Numbered from the stretch's first letter, positions 1-8,256 are shown. The stretch: 44,335 bases of DNA from JBDTDV01 sp039922875 (GCA_039922875.1 JBDTDV010000042.1:1-44335); one strand, 5' to 3'. Notes: generated by a model from the letters alone, not told the origin. A program made the numbers and translations.

Positions 1-2
1 AC

Positions 3-869
3 GGCTACTCGGCCGCGGCGCGCCAGCTGCACCTCGGGCAGCCAACGGTGTCGCATCACGTTCATGAGCTGCAAAAGACAGTACAGGCCGAGCTCCTGCG
101 CTATGAACAGGGCTCCATCCATCTGACGGCCGCCGGCCACGAGGTGTACCGCTCGGCTTTGCTCATGCTCACCGAGCAGGAGTCGCTGGAAAATACGTTG
201 GATGATCTCAAACACGGCCGGGGCGGCCGGATCCGGGTCGGTGCGAGCCTCGCGTTCGAGCAGGAGTATTTTCTGCGGCAGGCCGTTGCGCCGTTCCTGC
301 GATCGCACCCGCACACGATGCTTTCCCTCCGATTCGGGCACAGCGGGCCGACGGCTCAGGCCGTCCTCGATCGGCAATTAGATCTCGCCTATGTGATTAA
401 GTGGCACATGCCGCCCGAGGCCCGCTTTCAACCGCTGCATTCAGCCGAGCTCACCTTCTTCGTGCCCCGCGGCCATCCGCTGGCCGCAAGGGCCACAGTG
501 ACCCCTGCCGAGATCGCCGAGGTCGGCCTGATCACCGCTCCGGCGACGAGCATCGAATCCGTGTATTACCGCGAGGTGCTGCGGCAGAGCGGGCTGACCG
601 GCGAACACTCCGTCTTGGAGATCGACGGTTTGCAAGCCAGGGTTCTCGCAGCCGAAGCTGGTCTTGGAGTGGTCGCCACGTTCATCCCGAAGTATGCCGG
701 GACGGTGCTGGCCGACCCGCTAGTCGCTGTTCGGCTGGACAGGCCCGCCGCCCAGGCGGAGATCGGGCTCGTCCAGCGCGATGGCGACGGCACCCCGGAA
801 GTCGTCGAGACGTTTGCGCGCTGGCTTCGAGAACTGACTTCGCATGATCCCGCGCTAGCCGACCGGTGA
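3..869 (+). CDS. LysR family transcriptional regulator (5' truncated)
   Basis: The reading frame is already open at the left window edge, so the true start lies upstream. The first visible residues (SAAARQLHLGQPTVSHHV) are the recognition part of a LysR winged helix-turn-helix, with the S-x-A-A-R-x-L and QPTVSHH pattern. The rest is the periplasmic-binding-protein-like effector domain (GRIRVGAS near residue 75, LDLAYVIKWHMPP, VLAAEAGLGVVATFIP), a typical LysR order. The TGA stop is at 867-869. It precedes a GntR gene in the same direction and lies beside protocatechuate genes, so a role in aromatic-acid catabolism, perhaps controlling genes to the left such as pcaIJ, is plausible. That role is inference; the family call is firm. 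Confidence 0.9.
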   Translation, partial: GYSAAARQLHLGQPTVSHHVHELQKTVQAELLRYEQGSIHLTAAGHEVYRSALLMLTEQESLENTLDDLKHGRGGRIRVGASLAFEQEYFLRQAVAPFLRSHPHTMLSLRFGHSGPTAQAVLDRQLDLAYVIKWHMPPEARFQPLHSAELTFFVPRGHPLAARATVTPAEIAEVGLITAPATSIESVYYREVLRQSGLTGEHSVLEIDGLQARVLAAEAGLGVVATFIPKYAGTVLADPLVAVRLDRPAAQAEIGLVQRDGDGTPEVVETFARWLRELTSHDPALADR

Positions 870-964
870 CTAGCGAATTCGTTTGGCGTTCCGGGGGCGC
901 TGGCCACCTCCAACGGTATCTCGCGCCGTGAACGTCGGCTTTTACTGTTGAAGGGTGGCCGTGG

Positions 965-1630
965 ATGCCAAAGACTCAAGTTGCACGGCCCCAGCGGAGC
1001 GCGGCGCAACCAACGGTCGGCGAACTGTCGAAATCCATCAGGAAGTCCATTGTCGACGGGGAATACGCGCCGAATCAACGCCTCATTGAGACCGACCTGA
1101 GCACTTCGCTCGGCGCGAGCCGCGCCGCGATCCGCGCCGCGCTGCTGGAGCTGGCCAGCGAGGGCCTGATCGATCGGATGCCGAATCGTGGCTCCCGGGT
1201 GCGGGCGATCTCGGTGGCAGATGCGATAAAAATTCTCGAGGTGCGGATTGGAATCGAGGGACTTTGTGCAGCCAAGGCTGCCGAGTCGGTGACCGACGAA
1301 GAAATCCGCGAACTCCGGCAATTGCGCGAGGATATCCTCGAGTCGGTGCACTCCGGGAACCTTGTCGAATATTCTCGGCTCAACCAGTTGCTGGACCGGC
1401 GTATTCGCGAAATCAGCAATCATTCCGTCGCGGTGGAGATTTTGGAGAGACTGCAGGCTCAGAGCGTCCGCCACCAGTTCAAGCTGTCCTTTCAGCCCGG
1501 ACGCGCCAGGGTATCGGCGCCGGAGCACGCGGCGATCATCGATGCAATCACCGCTCGCGACCCCCTGGCTGCGCAAGAGGCGACCAAGGTGCATTTGCTC
1601 AGCGTCATTGACGCTTTGCAGGCCAGTTGA
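965..1630 (+). CDS. GntR family regulator, FCD (FadR-C) type
   Basis: This 221-residue protein has an N-terminal winged HTH (about residues 20-80: IRKSIVDGEYAPNQRLIE, then ASRAAIRAALLELASEGLI, then PNRGSRV) and an all-helical FCD effector domain (about 95-215). FCD domains usually bind a metal through an Asp and several His. Here the usual D-x3-H pair appears as N-x4-D in LNQLLDRRI, while the later EHAAIIDAI His is kept, so the ligand pocket may be altered. A purine-rich AAGGGTGG precedes ATG 965. It converges with the IclR gene, and their shared 3' junction carries a 17-bp tandem repeat. FCD regulators often respond to organic acids, so control of the neighbouring aromatic or organic-acid genes is reasonable but unproven. 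Confidence 0.88.
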   Translation: MPKTQVARPQRSAAQPTVGELSKSIRKSIVDGEYAPNQRLIETDLSTSLGASRAAIRAALLELASEGLIDRMPNRGSRVRAISVADAIKILEVRIGIEGLCAAKAAESVTDEEIRELRQLREDILESVHSGNLVEYSRLNQLLDRRIREISNHSVAVEILERLQAQSVRHQFKLSFQPGRARVSAPEHAAIIDAITARDPLAAQEATKVHLLSVIDALQAS

Positions 1631-1665
1631 CTTTGCAGGCCAGTTAGACGTGCAAGCCAGTTAGC
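1615..1665. repeat. 17-bp tandem repeat, 3 copies, across two convergent stop codons
   Basis: Three 17-bp units (1615-1631, 1632-1648, 1649-1665) share the core TGCAGGCCAGTT, which is TGCAAGCCAGTT in the third unit. The first unit contains the GntR stop (TGA 1628-1630). The third contains the IclR stop (TTA 1661-1663, read on the minus strand). It looks like replication-slippage duplication of a gene end. Confidence 0.85.
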
Positions 1666-2503
1666 TGCCGGCGCGGGAGAACGGGCGCGAGGCGGTCAGG
1701 TCAGCGCTGATCTGTTCGGCGGCCAGTTGCAGCGGCGGCAACAGGTTCTTCTGAATCGACTCCAGGGTATGGCTGGTCGCGGTGGTGGAAACATTGATGG
1801 CGGCGATGATCGTGCCGGAGCTGTGTCGGATCGGCACGGCGATTGACCGGAGCCCGGCTTCGAGCTCCTGATCGACCACGGCCCAGCCCTGGCGGCGTAC
1901 CTTCTCGAGTTCCTTTTTGAGCCCCGCCCTGGAGGTGATGGTGTGCGAGGTGAATCCCTGGAACTCCGCGCTGGTCAAATGCGCGTCGAGCTCGGCGTCG
2001 GTGAGCTCGGAGAGCAGGACCCGCCCCATTGACGTGGCGTACGCCCGGAATCGGGTTCCGATGTTGATCCGCACGCTCATGATCCGCCGGGTGGGCACCC
2101 GAGCGACGTAGACGATGTCGGTGCCATCAAGGACCGATGCCGAGGTCGACTCGTGGATGCTCGAGGCTAGGTGCTCCAGATGCGGTTGCGCAATTTCCGG
2201 CAGCGACAGCGCCGAAAGATAGCCGAACCCCAACTCCAGGACCTTTGCGGTCAGGGTGAACATGCGATCGTCGGACTTGACATAGCCCAACTCGGCGAGC
2301 GTGAGCAAAAAGCGCCTGCTGGTTGCCCGGGTGAGGCCGGTGCGACGGGCAATGTCGCTCAGGGTCATTTCGGAGTGCTCGGCGTCAAATGCCTTGATGA
2401 CGCTGAGGCCACGGGCGAGGGATTGCACGTATTGGCCGCTCGGATCGTGGCTCTCCGGGCTCGAGGCGGTGTTGGCAGCGGTCGTAGCAGCGGTCTGAAC
2501 CAT
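1661..2503 (-). CDS. IclR family transcriptional regulator (PcaR/PobR-like)
   Basis: This is a 280-residue protein. ATG 2503 was chosen because GAGAGG lies just upstream; an upstream extension of the frame has no family similarity. The N-terminal winged HTH covers about residues 25-85 (SLARGLSVIKAF, LSDIARRTGLTRATSRRFL). The IclR ligand domain follows (STSASVLDGTDIVYVARVP, RFRAYATSMGRVLL, GWAVVDQELEAGLRSIAVPI, GTIIAAINVST), with the LE-xGLRSIAVP signature of regulators of protocatechuate and 4-hydroxybenzoate genes. It lies 46 bp downstream of pcaF in the same direction and is probably cotranscribed. It is a likely regulator of pcaF/pobA; whether it senses protocatechuate, beta-ketoadipate or 4-hydroxybenzoate cannot be read from sequence. 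Confidence 0.92.
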   Translation of the reverse strand: MVQTAATTAANTASSPESHDPSGQYVQSLARGLSVIKAFDAEHSEMTLSDIARRTGLTRATSRRFLLTLAELGYVKSDDRMFTLTAKVLELGFGYLSALSLPEIAQPHLEHLASSIHESTSASVLDGTDIVYVARVPTRRIMSVRINIGTRFRAYATSMGRVLLSELTDAELDAHLTSAEFQGFTSHTITSRAGLKKELEKVRRQGWAVVDQELEAGLRSIAVPIRHSSGTIIAAINVSTTATSHTLESIQKNLLPPLQLAAEQISADLTASRPFSRAGS

Positions 2504-2549
2504 CCACCTATCCTCTCTCGTAGTCCTCGACTTCTTCGCGCAGAACCGG

Positions 2550-3722
2550 TTATCGTTCGAGAACGACCGCCAAGCCCTGTCCGACGCCGATGCAGATTGC
2601 AGCGACGCCGATGCCTCCGCCGCGCCGCTTGAGCTCGTGCGCGAGATGGCCGACGATGCGACCTCCGGATGCCCCGAGCGGATGTCCCATCGCGATCGCG
2701 CCGCCATGGATATTCACTGTGGCCGGATCGAGCTCCGGCCACAGCTTCAGGCAGGCCAGGCTCTGCGAGGCGAAAGCTTCGTTGAGTTCGACCACATCCA
2801 CCTCCGACCAGGATTTTCCGGCTCGTTCCAGGGCCCGGTTCGCCGCATCGACCGGTGCGATCCCGAAGACGTCGGGGTCGACTCCGGCCGCCGCGCGTGA
2901 GACGATCCGGGCCAGTGGCTCGGCGTCGATGGACGCGTTCTCGCCACCGACGATCAACGCCGCGGCGCCGTCGTTGAGGGGGGAGGAGTTACCGGCGGTG
3001 ACGGTGCCCTCCGTGCGGAAGGCAGGCTTCAGTGCAGCCAGGGACTGAAGCGTCGAGTCCGGGCGGATGCCTTCATCTCGCACCAGATCGACGCCGGGTA
3101 CCGGGATCACCTCGCCGTCGTACACGCCGGCATTCCAAGCCGCGTCGGCCTTCTGATGACTCGCCAGGGCGAATTCGTCTTGAGCCTCACGGGAGATGTC
3201 GTAGCGCTCGGCCAGGATCTCCGCGGTCTCGCCCAGCGACACCGTCCACTTTGTCGGCATGGCGGGGTTCACCATTCGCCAGCCGAGGGTCGAGGAGTAC
3301 AGCGTTTCGTGGCCGGCCGGGTAGGCCCGTGCCGGCTTCAGCAACACCCACGGCGCGCGACTCATCGACTCGACGCCGCCGGCGAGGACCAGCCGCGCGT
3401 CGCCGGACTCGACGGCACGGCTGGCCTGGATGACGGCTTCCAGGCTCGACCCGCACAATCGATTGACCGTCGTGCCGGTTACCGAGGTGGGGAAGCCGGC
3501 CAGGAGCGCGCCCATTCTCGCGACGTTCCGGTTATCCTCCCCGGCCTGATTCGCGTCTCCGAAGATTACGTCGTCCAGGCGGGCAGGGTCCAGCTCTGGA
3601 TGCCGGGCCAGCACGGTTTTCATCACCTGCGCGGCGAGGTCATCGGGGCGCACTCCGGCCAGGGCTTTGCCGAACCTGCCGAACGGCGTGCGTATTGCGT
3701 CATAGATGAAGCTTCCAGGCAT
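2550..3722 (-). CDS. pcaF: 3-oxoadipyl-CoA thiolase (beta-ketoadipyl-CoA thiolase)
   Basis: This 390-residue thiolase performs the last step of the beta-ketoadipate pathway, splitting 3-oxoadipyl-CoA with CoA into succinyl-CoA and acetyl-CoA in the cytoplasm. It has the nucleophilic Cys90 in NRLCGSSLEA, the GHPLGASGGR histidine and the CIGVGQG cysteine near the C-terminus. The GDANQAGEDNRNVARM stretch is typical of PcaF/PaaJ rather than of biosynthetic acetyl-CoA acetyltransferases. An alternative ATG five codons upstream (3737) exists, but GAGAG correctly spaced before ATG 3722 and the family N-terminus (PGSFIYDAIRTPFGR) favour 3722. It is divergent from pobA and heads a pcaF-iclR unit. The CoA transferase PcaIJ that makes its substrate is not in the window. 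Confidence 0.93.
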   Translation of the reverse strand: MPGSFIYDAIRTPFGRFGKALAGVRPDDLAAQVMKTVLARHPELDPARLDDVIFGDANQAGEDNRNVARMGALLAGFPTSVTGTTVNRLCGSSLEAVIQASRAVESGDARLVLAGGVESMSRAPWVLLKPARAYPAGHETLYSSTLGWRMVNPAMPTKWTVSLGETAEILAERYDISREAQDEFALASHQKADAAWNAGVYDGEVIPVPGVDLVRDEGIRPDSTLQSLAALKPAFRTEGTVTAGNSSPLNDGAAALIVGGENASIDAEPLARIVSRAAAGVDPDVFGIAPVDAANRALERAGKSWSEVDVVELNEAFASQSLACLKLWPELDPATVNIHGGAIAMGHPLGASGGRIVGHLAHELKRRGGGIGVAAICIGVGQGLAVVLER

Positions 3723-3753
3723 GCGACTCTCAATCATCCTGTGTGCGCATAGT

Positions 3754-3783
3754 GAACGTGTGTTCTCATTTTGAGCGTAACAT
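3754..3783 (+). promoter_or_regulatory. Candidate pobA promoter with small inverted repeat
   Basis: The pcaF-pobA divergent spacer holds GAACGTGTGTTC (3754-3765; GAAC/GTTC arms) and CTCATTTTGAG (3765-3775), followed by TAACAT (3778-3783), a TAnnnT -10 box. The first repeat would overlay the -35 region of a pobA promoter and could be an IclR-type regulator site. The arms are only 4 bp, so this is a weak call. Confidence 0.35.
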
Positions 3784-3830
3784 GGAGTGTCATCACCGGC
3801 AATATTCTCGACGCGGAGAAGGTAGACGAT

Positions 3831-5072
3831 ATGTCAGAAGACCCAAGACCGGGCGGAGCGGCCACAGCGCTGTCGACCCAGGTTGTCATCGTCGGCGGAG
3901 GTCCGGCCGGGCTGCTGTTGGCCCATTTGTTGCGGCTGGCCGGGATCGACAGTGTCGTGCTCGAGGCGCGAGATCTCGACTACACCATTCAGCGGGTCCG
4001 GGCCGGGGTACTGGAGCACGACGCGGTGCAACTGCTCACCGAGGCGGGCCTGGGGGACCGATTGCTGGCCGAGGGGATGCAGCACCACGGGATCAACCTG
4101 CAGTACGACGGTCAGCGGCACAACGTGTCCTTCCACAACCTAATCGGACGTTCGGTGTGGGTGTATGGGCAGCAGCAGGTCGTCAAGGACCTGGTCGCCG
4201 CGCACGATGCGGCCGGAACACCAGCCAGGTACAGCGTGTCCGACGTGTGCATCGAGGACATCACGGATTCCCCGAAAGTGCATTTCAGCCAGGGCGGCAG
4301 GCAGTATGAGCTGCGTGGCGACTTCGTCGTCGGGGCGGATGGGGCACACGGGGTGTGTCGGCCGAGCATCCCCGACGGGCAGAAGAAGAGTTATCACCGC
4401 GACTACCCGTTCGGCTGGCTCGGCATCCTCGCGCAGGTGCACCCGTCGACGGACGAGCTGATCTACGCGTTGCACGAGCGAGGCTTCGCGATGCACAGCA
4501 TGCGCAGCGAGACGGTCAGCCGCCTCTACCTGCAGGTCGACCCGCACGAAGACATCGCGAACTGGTCTGACGACCGGATCTGGGACGAGCTCGACGACCG
4601 GCTGGGCATCCCAGGGTGGACGCTGCAGCACGGGCCGATCCTCGACAAGGGAATCACCCCGATGCACAGTTTCGTCAGCGACCCGATGCGGTACGGTCGG
4701 TTGTTCCTGGCGGGGGACTGCGCGCACATCGTTCCGCCGACCGGCGCGAAAGGTCTCAATCTGGCGCTGGCCGATGCCGCCTACCTGCACGAGGTCCTGA
4801 CCGATTTTTACCGGACCGGAAGCGAGACCGGCCTGAGCGAGTACTCGCCGCGCTCCCTGCGCCGCGTCTGGCAGATTCAGCACTTCTCCCGGTGGATGAC
4901 CCGGATGCTGCACCGATTCACTGAATCCGCCGACCCCGCGCATCCGGAAAACGTCGATTACGACTACCAGGTTCAGCTCGGCCAGCTCAGCCTGCTCACT
5001 TCGTCCCAGCACGCGATGGCCCACCTGGCCGAGGCCTACACCGGCCTGCCGATGCTGCACGATCGGCCGTAG
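3831..5072 (+). CDS. pobA: 4-hydroxybenzoate 3-monooxygenase
   Basis: This 413-residue FAD-dependent aromatic hydroxylase converts 4-hydroxybenzoate, O2 and NAD(P)H to protocatechuate, feeding PcaHG. The N-terminal dinucleotide fold VVIVGGGPAGLLLAHLL is followed by the R-x-R-AGVLEH segment of PobA. The DG motif is FVVGADGAHG, and the GD motif is GDCAHIVPPTGAKGLNLALAD. ATG 3831 follows GGAGAAGG at good spacing; an in-frame ATG at 3771 is possible but adds residues without family match. It is divergent from pcaF and convergent with pcaC, with 17 bp between the stops. NADH versus NADPH preference cannot be read safely from sequence alone. Confidence 0.96.
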   Translation: MSEDPRPGGAATALSTQVVIVGGGPAGLLLAHLLRLAGIDSVVLEARDLDYTIQRVRAGVLEHDAVQLLTEAGLGDRLLAEGMQHHGINLQYDGQRHNVSFHNLIGRSVWVYGQQQVVKDLVAAHDAAGTPARYSVSDVCIEDITDSPKVHFSQGGRQYELRGDFVVGADGAHGVCRPSIPDGQKKSYHRDYPFGWLGILAQVHPSTDELIYALHERGFAMHSMRSETVSRLYLQVDPHEDIANWSDDRIWDELDDRLGIPGWTLQHGPILDKGITPMHSFVSDPMRYGRLFLAGDCAHIVPPTGAKGLNLALADAAYLHEVLTDFYRTGSETGLSEYSPRSLRRVWQIQHFSRWMTRMLHRFTESADPAHPENVDYDYQVQLGQLSLLTSSQHAMAHLAEAYTGLPMLHDRP

Positions 5073-5089
5073 CCGGCAGAGCTGTCGGG

Positions 5090-5467
5090 TCAGCCGGCCT
5101 TGGCGAACACCTGCTGGGCCACCCGGAATGCCGAGTTCGCGGCCGGTACCCCGCAGTAGACGCCGCTCTGCAGGATGATTTCTTTGACCTCATCCTGACT
5201 GAGACCGTTGGTGATCGCCGCGCGGATGTGCATCGCCAACTCATCGAAGTGCCCGTGCGCCACCAGCGCCGTGATCGTGACCGCGCTGCGGATCCGCCGG
5301 TCGAGCCCCGGTCGAGACCAGATGTCGCCCCAGGCGTAGCGGGTGATGAAGTCTTGGAAATCGTCGGTGAACTCGGTCTTGGCCGCATTGGCCCGATCGA
5401 CGTGTTCATCCCCGAGCACCGCGCGGCGCACGCGCATCCCATTCTCGTACCGCTCTGTATCGTCCAT
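5090..5467 (-). CDS. pcaC: 4-carboxymuconolactone decarboxylase
   Basis: This 125-residue protein of the AhpD-like CMD fold decarboxylates gamma-carboxymuconolactone to beta-ketoadipate enol-lactone. Visible family features are the N-terminal RYENGMRVRRAVLGDEHVD, the central WSRPGLDRRIRSAVTI and HGHFDELAMHIRAAITNG, and the GVYCGVPAANSAFRVA motif. It is the last gene of pcaHGBDC. In many actinobacteria it is fused behind PcaD as PcaL; here the two are separate, and the 56-bp junction is made of tandem copies of this gene's own start region. The true ATG (5467) is the last of a series of near-identical ATG/GTG starts and has no strong Shine-Dalgarno sequence, suggesting coupled translation. Confidence 0.95.
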   Translation of the reverse strand: MDDTERYENGMRVRRAVLGDEHVDRANAAKTEFTDDFQDFITRYAWGDIWSRPGLDRRIRSAVTITALVAHGHFDELAMHIRAAITNGLSQDEVKEIILQSGVYCGVPAANSAFRVAQQVFAKAG

Positions 5468-5520
5468 CAGTCTGTATCGTCCATCAGTTTGTATCGTCCA
5501 TCAGTCTGTATCGTCCACCC
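5454..5520. repeat. 17-bp tandem repeat of the pcaC start region (3 full + 1 partial)
   Basis: The units are 5454-5470, 5471-5487, 5488-5504 and partial 5505-5520, plus-strand consensus TCTGTATCGTCCATCAG. Read on the minus strand, each unit gives a start codon, GAC GAT ACA, a fifth codon and TGA. The TGA shares its A with the ATG of the next unit. The pentapeptide frames are V/M-D-D-T-D/N, starting at GTG 5518, ATG 5501 and ATG 5484, and they lead into the real pcaC ATG at 5467. Confidence 0.92.
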
Positions 5521-5523
5521 CAC

Positions 5524-6318
5524 TTATTTCCCGCCGGTCGTGAAGAACTCGCTCAGCAGACCAGCGACGCGGGCCGGCTGTTCGGCCGGCGCCAGGTGGC
5601 CGGCGTTCTCGACCGTCACCGAGCGGCCTGCCAGGGTTCGTGCCGCCATGGCCGCGACGGCGTCCGGTGGAGCGACTTGGTCGTATTCTCCGGCGAGGGC
5701 GAGCAGCGGGGTATCGATCGAACCAAGCCGCGCACGCACGTCATACCCCCCGAGGGCGTCACAGCACAGCGCGTAGCTTTCGTCATCGGCCCCACTCAGG
5801 GCGTGCAGCAGCGCGCTGGAGACCCGGTGATTGGTCGCGATGAAATCCGGGCCGAACCAGCGTCCGGCCGAGGGTACGATCAGCGCGGCGGTCGACTGCG
5901 CCCGCACCAGTTCGCCGCGCTGGAACCAGCCGGAGGGCTCGCCGAACCGGGCCAGCGCGCAGATCGTCGAGAATGCCTTAAGGCGCTCCGGATGCCGCAG
6001 CGCCAGTTCCAGTCCGACGGCGCCCCCGAGCGAGACCCCGGCGTAGTAGAACCGCGTGCTGCCGTGGGGTGCGCCCTGATCGTCTACGAGCTGGAGCACG
6101 GCATCGGCCAAGTCGGCCACACTGAACGGCTCGGTCGCCGCGCGGGAGCGTCCGTGGCCCGGCAGATCCCAACTGAGCAGCGCGAAGTCTTCGCCCAACA
6201 GGTCGGACGCCTCGCTCCACAACGGGGCGGCGGTGCCTAGCGATGGGCCGAGGACCAGCAACGGCGCACCGCCGGTGGTCCTACCGCTTCGTACCGCTGT
6301 TATCGCGGGAACGCTCAT
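5524..6318 (-). CDS. pcaD: 3-oxoadipate enol-lactonase
   Basis: This 264-residue alpha/beta hydrolase opens beta-ketoadipate enol-lactone to beta-ketoadipate. The catalytic triad is visible: Ser96 in GVSLGG, Asp213 in AGEYDQVAPP and His241 in NAGHLAP. The oxyanion-side segment is LGPSLGTAAPLW near residue 23, and the DLPGHGRS loop is typical of PcaD. Length matches stand-alone PcaD (about 260 residues), not the PcaL fusion (about 375-400). ATG 6318 overlaps the pcaB stop (ATGA), so translation is coupled to pcaB. The gene ends with TAA just before the repeat array that leads into pcaC. Confidence 0.94.
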   Translation of the reverse strand: MSVPAITAVRSGRTTGGAPLLVLGPSLGTAAPLWSEASDLLGEDFALLSWDLPGHGRSRAATEPFSVADLADAVLQLVDDQGAPHGSTRFYYAGVSLGGAVGLELALRHPERLKAFSTICALARFGEPSGWFQRGELVRAQSTAALIVPSAGRWFGPDFIATNHRVSSALLHALSGADDESYALCCDALGGYDVRARLGSIDTPLLALAGEYDQVAPPDAVAAMAARTLAGRSVTVENAGHLAPAEQPARVAGLLSEFFTTGGK

Positions 6319-7697
6319 GATCTGCCTCTCGCGTGGTTGACGGCCCGGTCGATCAGATGATCGTTTGCGCCGAGGTAGTTTTCAGGGTCCAGCAGCTGGC
6401 GTACCCGTTCGTCTGTCCAGTCCGGCAGCGCGGCTCGGAGCATGTCGTACAGAGTGTCCGGACGCTCGGCGGCCTGCCGGACGAGCTGTTTCACTCGATC
6501 CCGGCCGAGTACCGGGCCGGCCTGTAGCATGACCCGTTCACTGACGATCAATGGGCCGGTGATCGCGAGGTTCTCCCGCATCCGGTCGGCGTCAACGGCG
6601 AGCGCGGGCAACAGTTCGGCGGCGAGCGCGGCTGCTCCACCCACCTGACGCAGCAGCTCGCGCAGGGTCTGCCATTCCGCGTGCCAGGCACCGTCCGGCC
6701 GCTCATCGACCGCTATCGCGCTGCGGTGCAGTTCCGCCGCGAGACCCGGGGCGGTTCGAGCCGCGGAGTTGATCAGCACGCTGAGTACCGGGTTGTGCTT
6801 TTGCGGCATAGCGGAGGAACCGCCGGTGCCCGCGCCGCCGACCTCGCGCAACTCGGCGATCTCGGTGCGAGAGAGCATGGCGATGTCGGCGGCGATCTTC
6901 CCGAGCGCGTCGCCGACGCCGACCAGGGCGTCACCCAGGTCGGTGACCGGGGCGCGGTGGGTATGCCATGGGAACCGCGGCGAGCGGAGGTCGAGCTCGC
7001 GAGCGAACGCGTCGACGAGGCTGAGTTCGGCGCCAGGCGCCTGAGCGTTCTGCGCGATCTGGGTGAAGGATGCCAGTGTTCCGGCGGCGCCGCCGAGCTG
7101 TACGGGCAGGCTCACGCCGGCGTGCTCCAGCGCCGCGGCCGCATCGACCAGCCCGATCAGCCAGCCCGCGGCTTTCAGTCCGAACGTGGTCGGCACGCTG
7201 TGCTGGGTGAGGGTTCGAGCCGCCATCGCAGAGCGCCGATTCTGGTCTGCGAGACGGATCAGCGCATCGACGCTGGCGCGGAGGTCGCGCACCACGATGC
7301 GGAGGCTGCGGCGGGCGACGAGCATCATCGCGGTGTCCAGGATGTCTTGGCTGGTAGCACCATAGTGCAGGTGGTCGGCGGCATCCTGATCGGCCAAGGC
7401 GACGGCGGCGCGAAGCGCGGCAAGCACCGGAATGACCGGGTTGCCTCCTCCACGAGCGTGGCCGGCGACATCCGGAAGGTCGATCGTGAACGTCGAGGCG
7501 ACATCCCGGATCACGTTAGCGGTCGGCGATGGAATCAGTCCGAGTTGCGCTTGGCCTGCGGCCAGGCCGACCTCCGCGTCAAGGATGCCCCGCAACACGG
7601 CCGGGTCGCTCGTCTCCACCGCCACCGGACTGCCCGCCCAGACGGGGCAGAGCAGTCCGTAATCGGCGAACGCGGCGCCCTGGTCAGCCGAAGTCAA
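6315..7697 (-). CDS. pcaB: 3-carboxy-cis,cis-muconate cycloisomerase
   Basis: This 460-residue fumarase/aspartase-superfamily enzyme lactonises beta-carboxy-cis,cis-muconate to gamma-carboxymuconolactone. It shows the superfamily signature GGSSAMPQKHNP, the HYGATSQDILDTA segment and the RTLTQHSVPTTFG loop. The upstream part of the frame overlaps pcaG and has no family match. The best start is TTG 7697 (MTSADQGAAF) after GGAGGAGA, overlapping the end of pcaG by 14 bp. The C-terminus overlaps the pcaD start. It is the third gene of the operon. Confidence 0.93.
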   Translation of the reverse strand: MTSADQGAAFADYGLLCPVWAGSPVAVETSDPAVLRGILDAEVGLAAGQAQLGLIPSPTANVIRDVASTFTIDLPDVAGHARGGGNPVIPVLAALRAAVALADQDAADHLHYGATSQDILDTAMMLVARRSLRIVVRDLRASVDALIRLADQNRRSAMAARTLTQHSVPTTFGLKAAGWLIGLVDAAAALEHAGVSLPVQLGGAAGTLASFTQIAQNAQAPGAELSLVDAFARELDLRSPRFPWHTHRAPVTDLGDALVGVGDALGKIAADIAMLSRTEIAELREVGGAGTGGSSAMPQKHNPVLSVLINSAARTAPGLAAELHRSAIAVDERPDGAWHAEWQTLRELLRQVGGAAALAAELLPALAVDADRMRENLAITGPLIVSERVMLQAGPVLGRDRVKQLVRQAAERPDTLYDMLRAALPDWTDERVRQLLDPENYLGANDHLIDRAVNHARGRS

Positions 7698-8256
7698 GAA
7701 AGACCGTCTCCTCCTCGCCCTGAAGGTGGATGTCGTGGTGCAACGACCCGTCGGGCACCCGGGTCGCAATCAGGCTAGCCTGCTCTGCCGCAGACAGTGT
7801 AGATAGCAACGGGTCGGTGGCAAGCGGGCTTTGCGCCGCGTCAGGTGCCGCGGGCAGGTAAATCCGGCTGTGCAACTTGTCAGTCAGCCCGCGGGCGAAC
7901 ACGATGAGAGAGAAGAACGGTGCCGAGGCGCTTCCGGTCAGAGTTCCCGGCGTGAGCGTCCAGAACTGGTAGCGGCCGTCCGGGTCGGTCGCGCAGCGAC
8001 CGAATCCGCTGAAGCTGTGCCCGTCCCGGCGCAGCGATCCGCGTTGCTGTGGGATGTCGCCGTTCTCGTCCGGTTGCCAGATCTCGACCAGGGCATCCGG
8101 AACCGGTTCACCGGCCCCGTCGTATACGGTGCCGGTCAGGAGCACGGCTCGCGGGTGATACGGCGGGACGAGTTCGGGCCCGTCGGCATAGGGCAGCGAG
8201 AAGCCATAGAACGGGCCGAGAGTCTGGCCGGCGGTGGGGATCAGTTCCGGGCTCAT
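7684..8256 (-). CDS. pcaG: Protocatechuate 3,4-dioxygenase alpha subunit
   Basis: This 190-residue subunit belongs to the intradiol ring-cleavage dioxygenase that converts protocatechuate and O2 to beta-carboxy-cis,cis-muconate. It begins with the alpha-subunit hallmark TAGQTLGPFYGFSLPYADG. The intradiol core follows (VEIWQPDENGDIPQQ, GFGRCATDPDGRYQFWT, PHLNV-like FFSLIVFARGL), and it lacks the iron-binding Tyr/His set, as expected of the alpha chain. ATG 8256 overlaps the pcaH stop (ATGA), ensuring stoichiometric translation with the beta subunit. Confidence 0.95.
   Translation of the reverse strand: MSPELIPTAGQTLGPFYGFSLPYADGPELVPPYHPRAVLLTGTVYDGAGEPVPDALVEIWQPDENGDIPQQRGSLRRDGHSFSGFGRCATDPDGRYQFWTLTPGTLTGSASAPFFSLIVFARGLTDKLHSRIYLPAAPDAAQSPLATDPLLSTLSAAEQASLIATRVPDGSLHHDIHLQGEEETVFLDFG

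Noticed and set aside
566..1594. 342-residue minus-strand open frame across the LysR and GntR genes
   Set aside because: It spans two unrelated well-supported plus-strand genes and has no recognisable domain.
5454..5520. Tandem repeats as a CRISPR array
   Set aside because: Units are directly contiguous with no spacers and only 17 bp long.
6681..7778. 365-residue plus-strand open frame opposite pcaB
   Set aside because: Shadow of pcaB, which carries the intact fumarase-superfamily signature on the minus strand.
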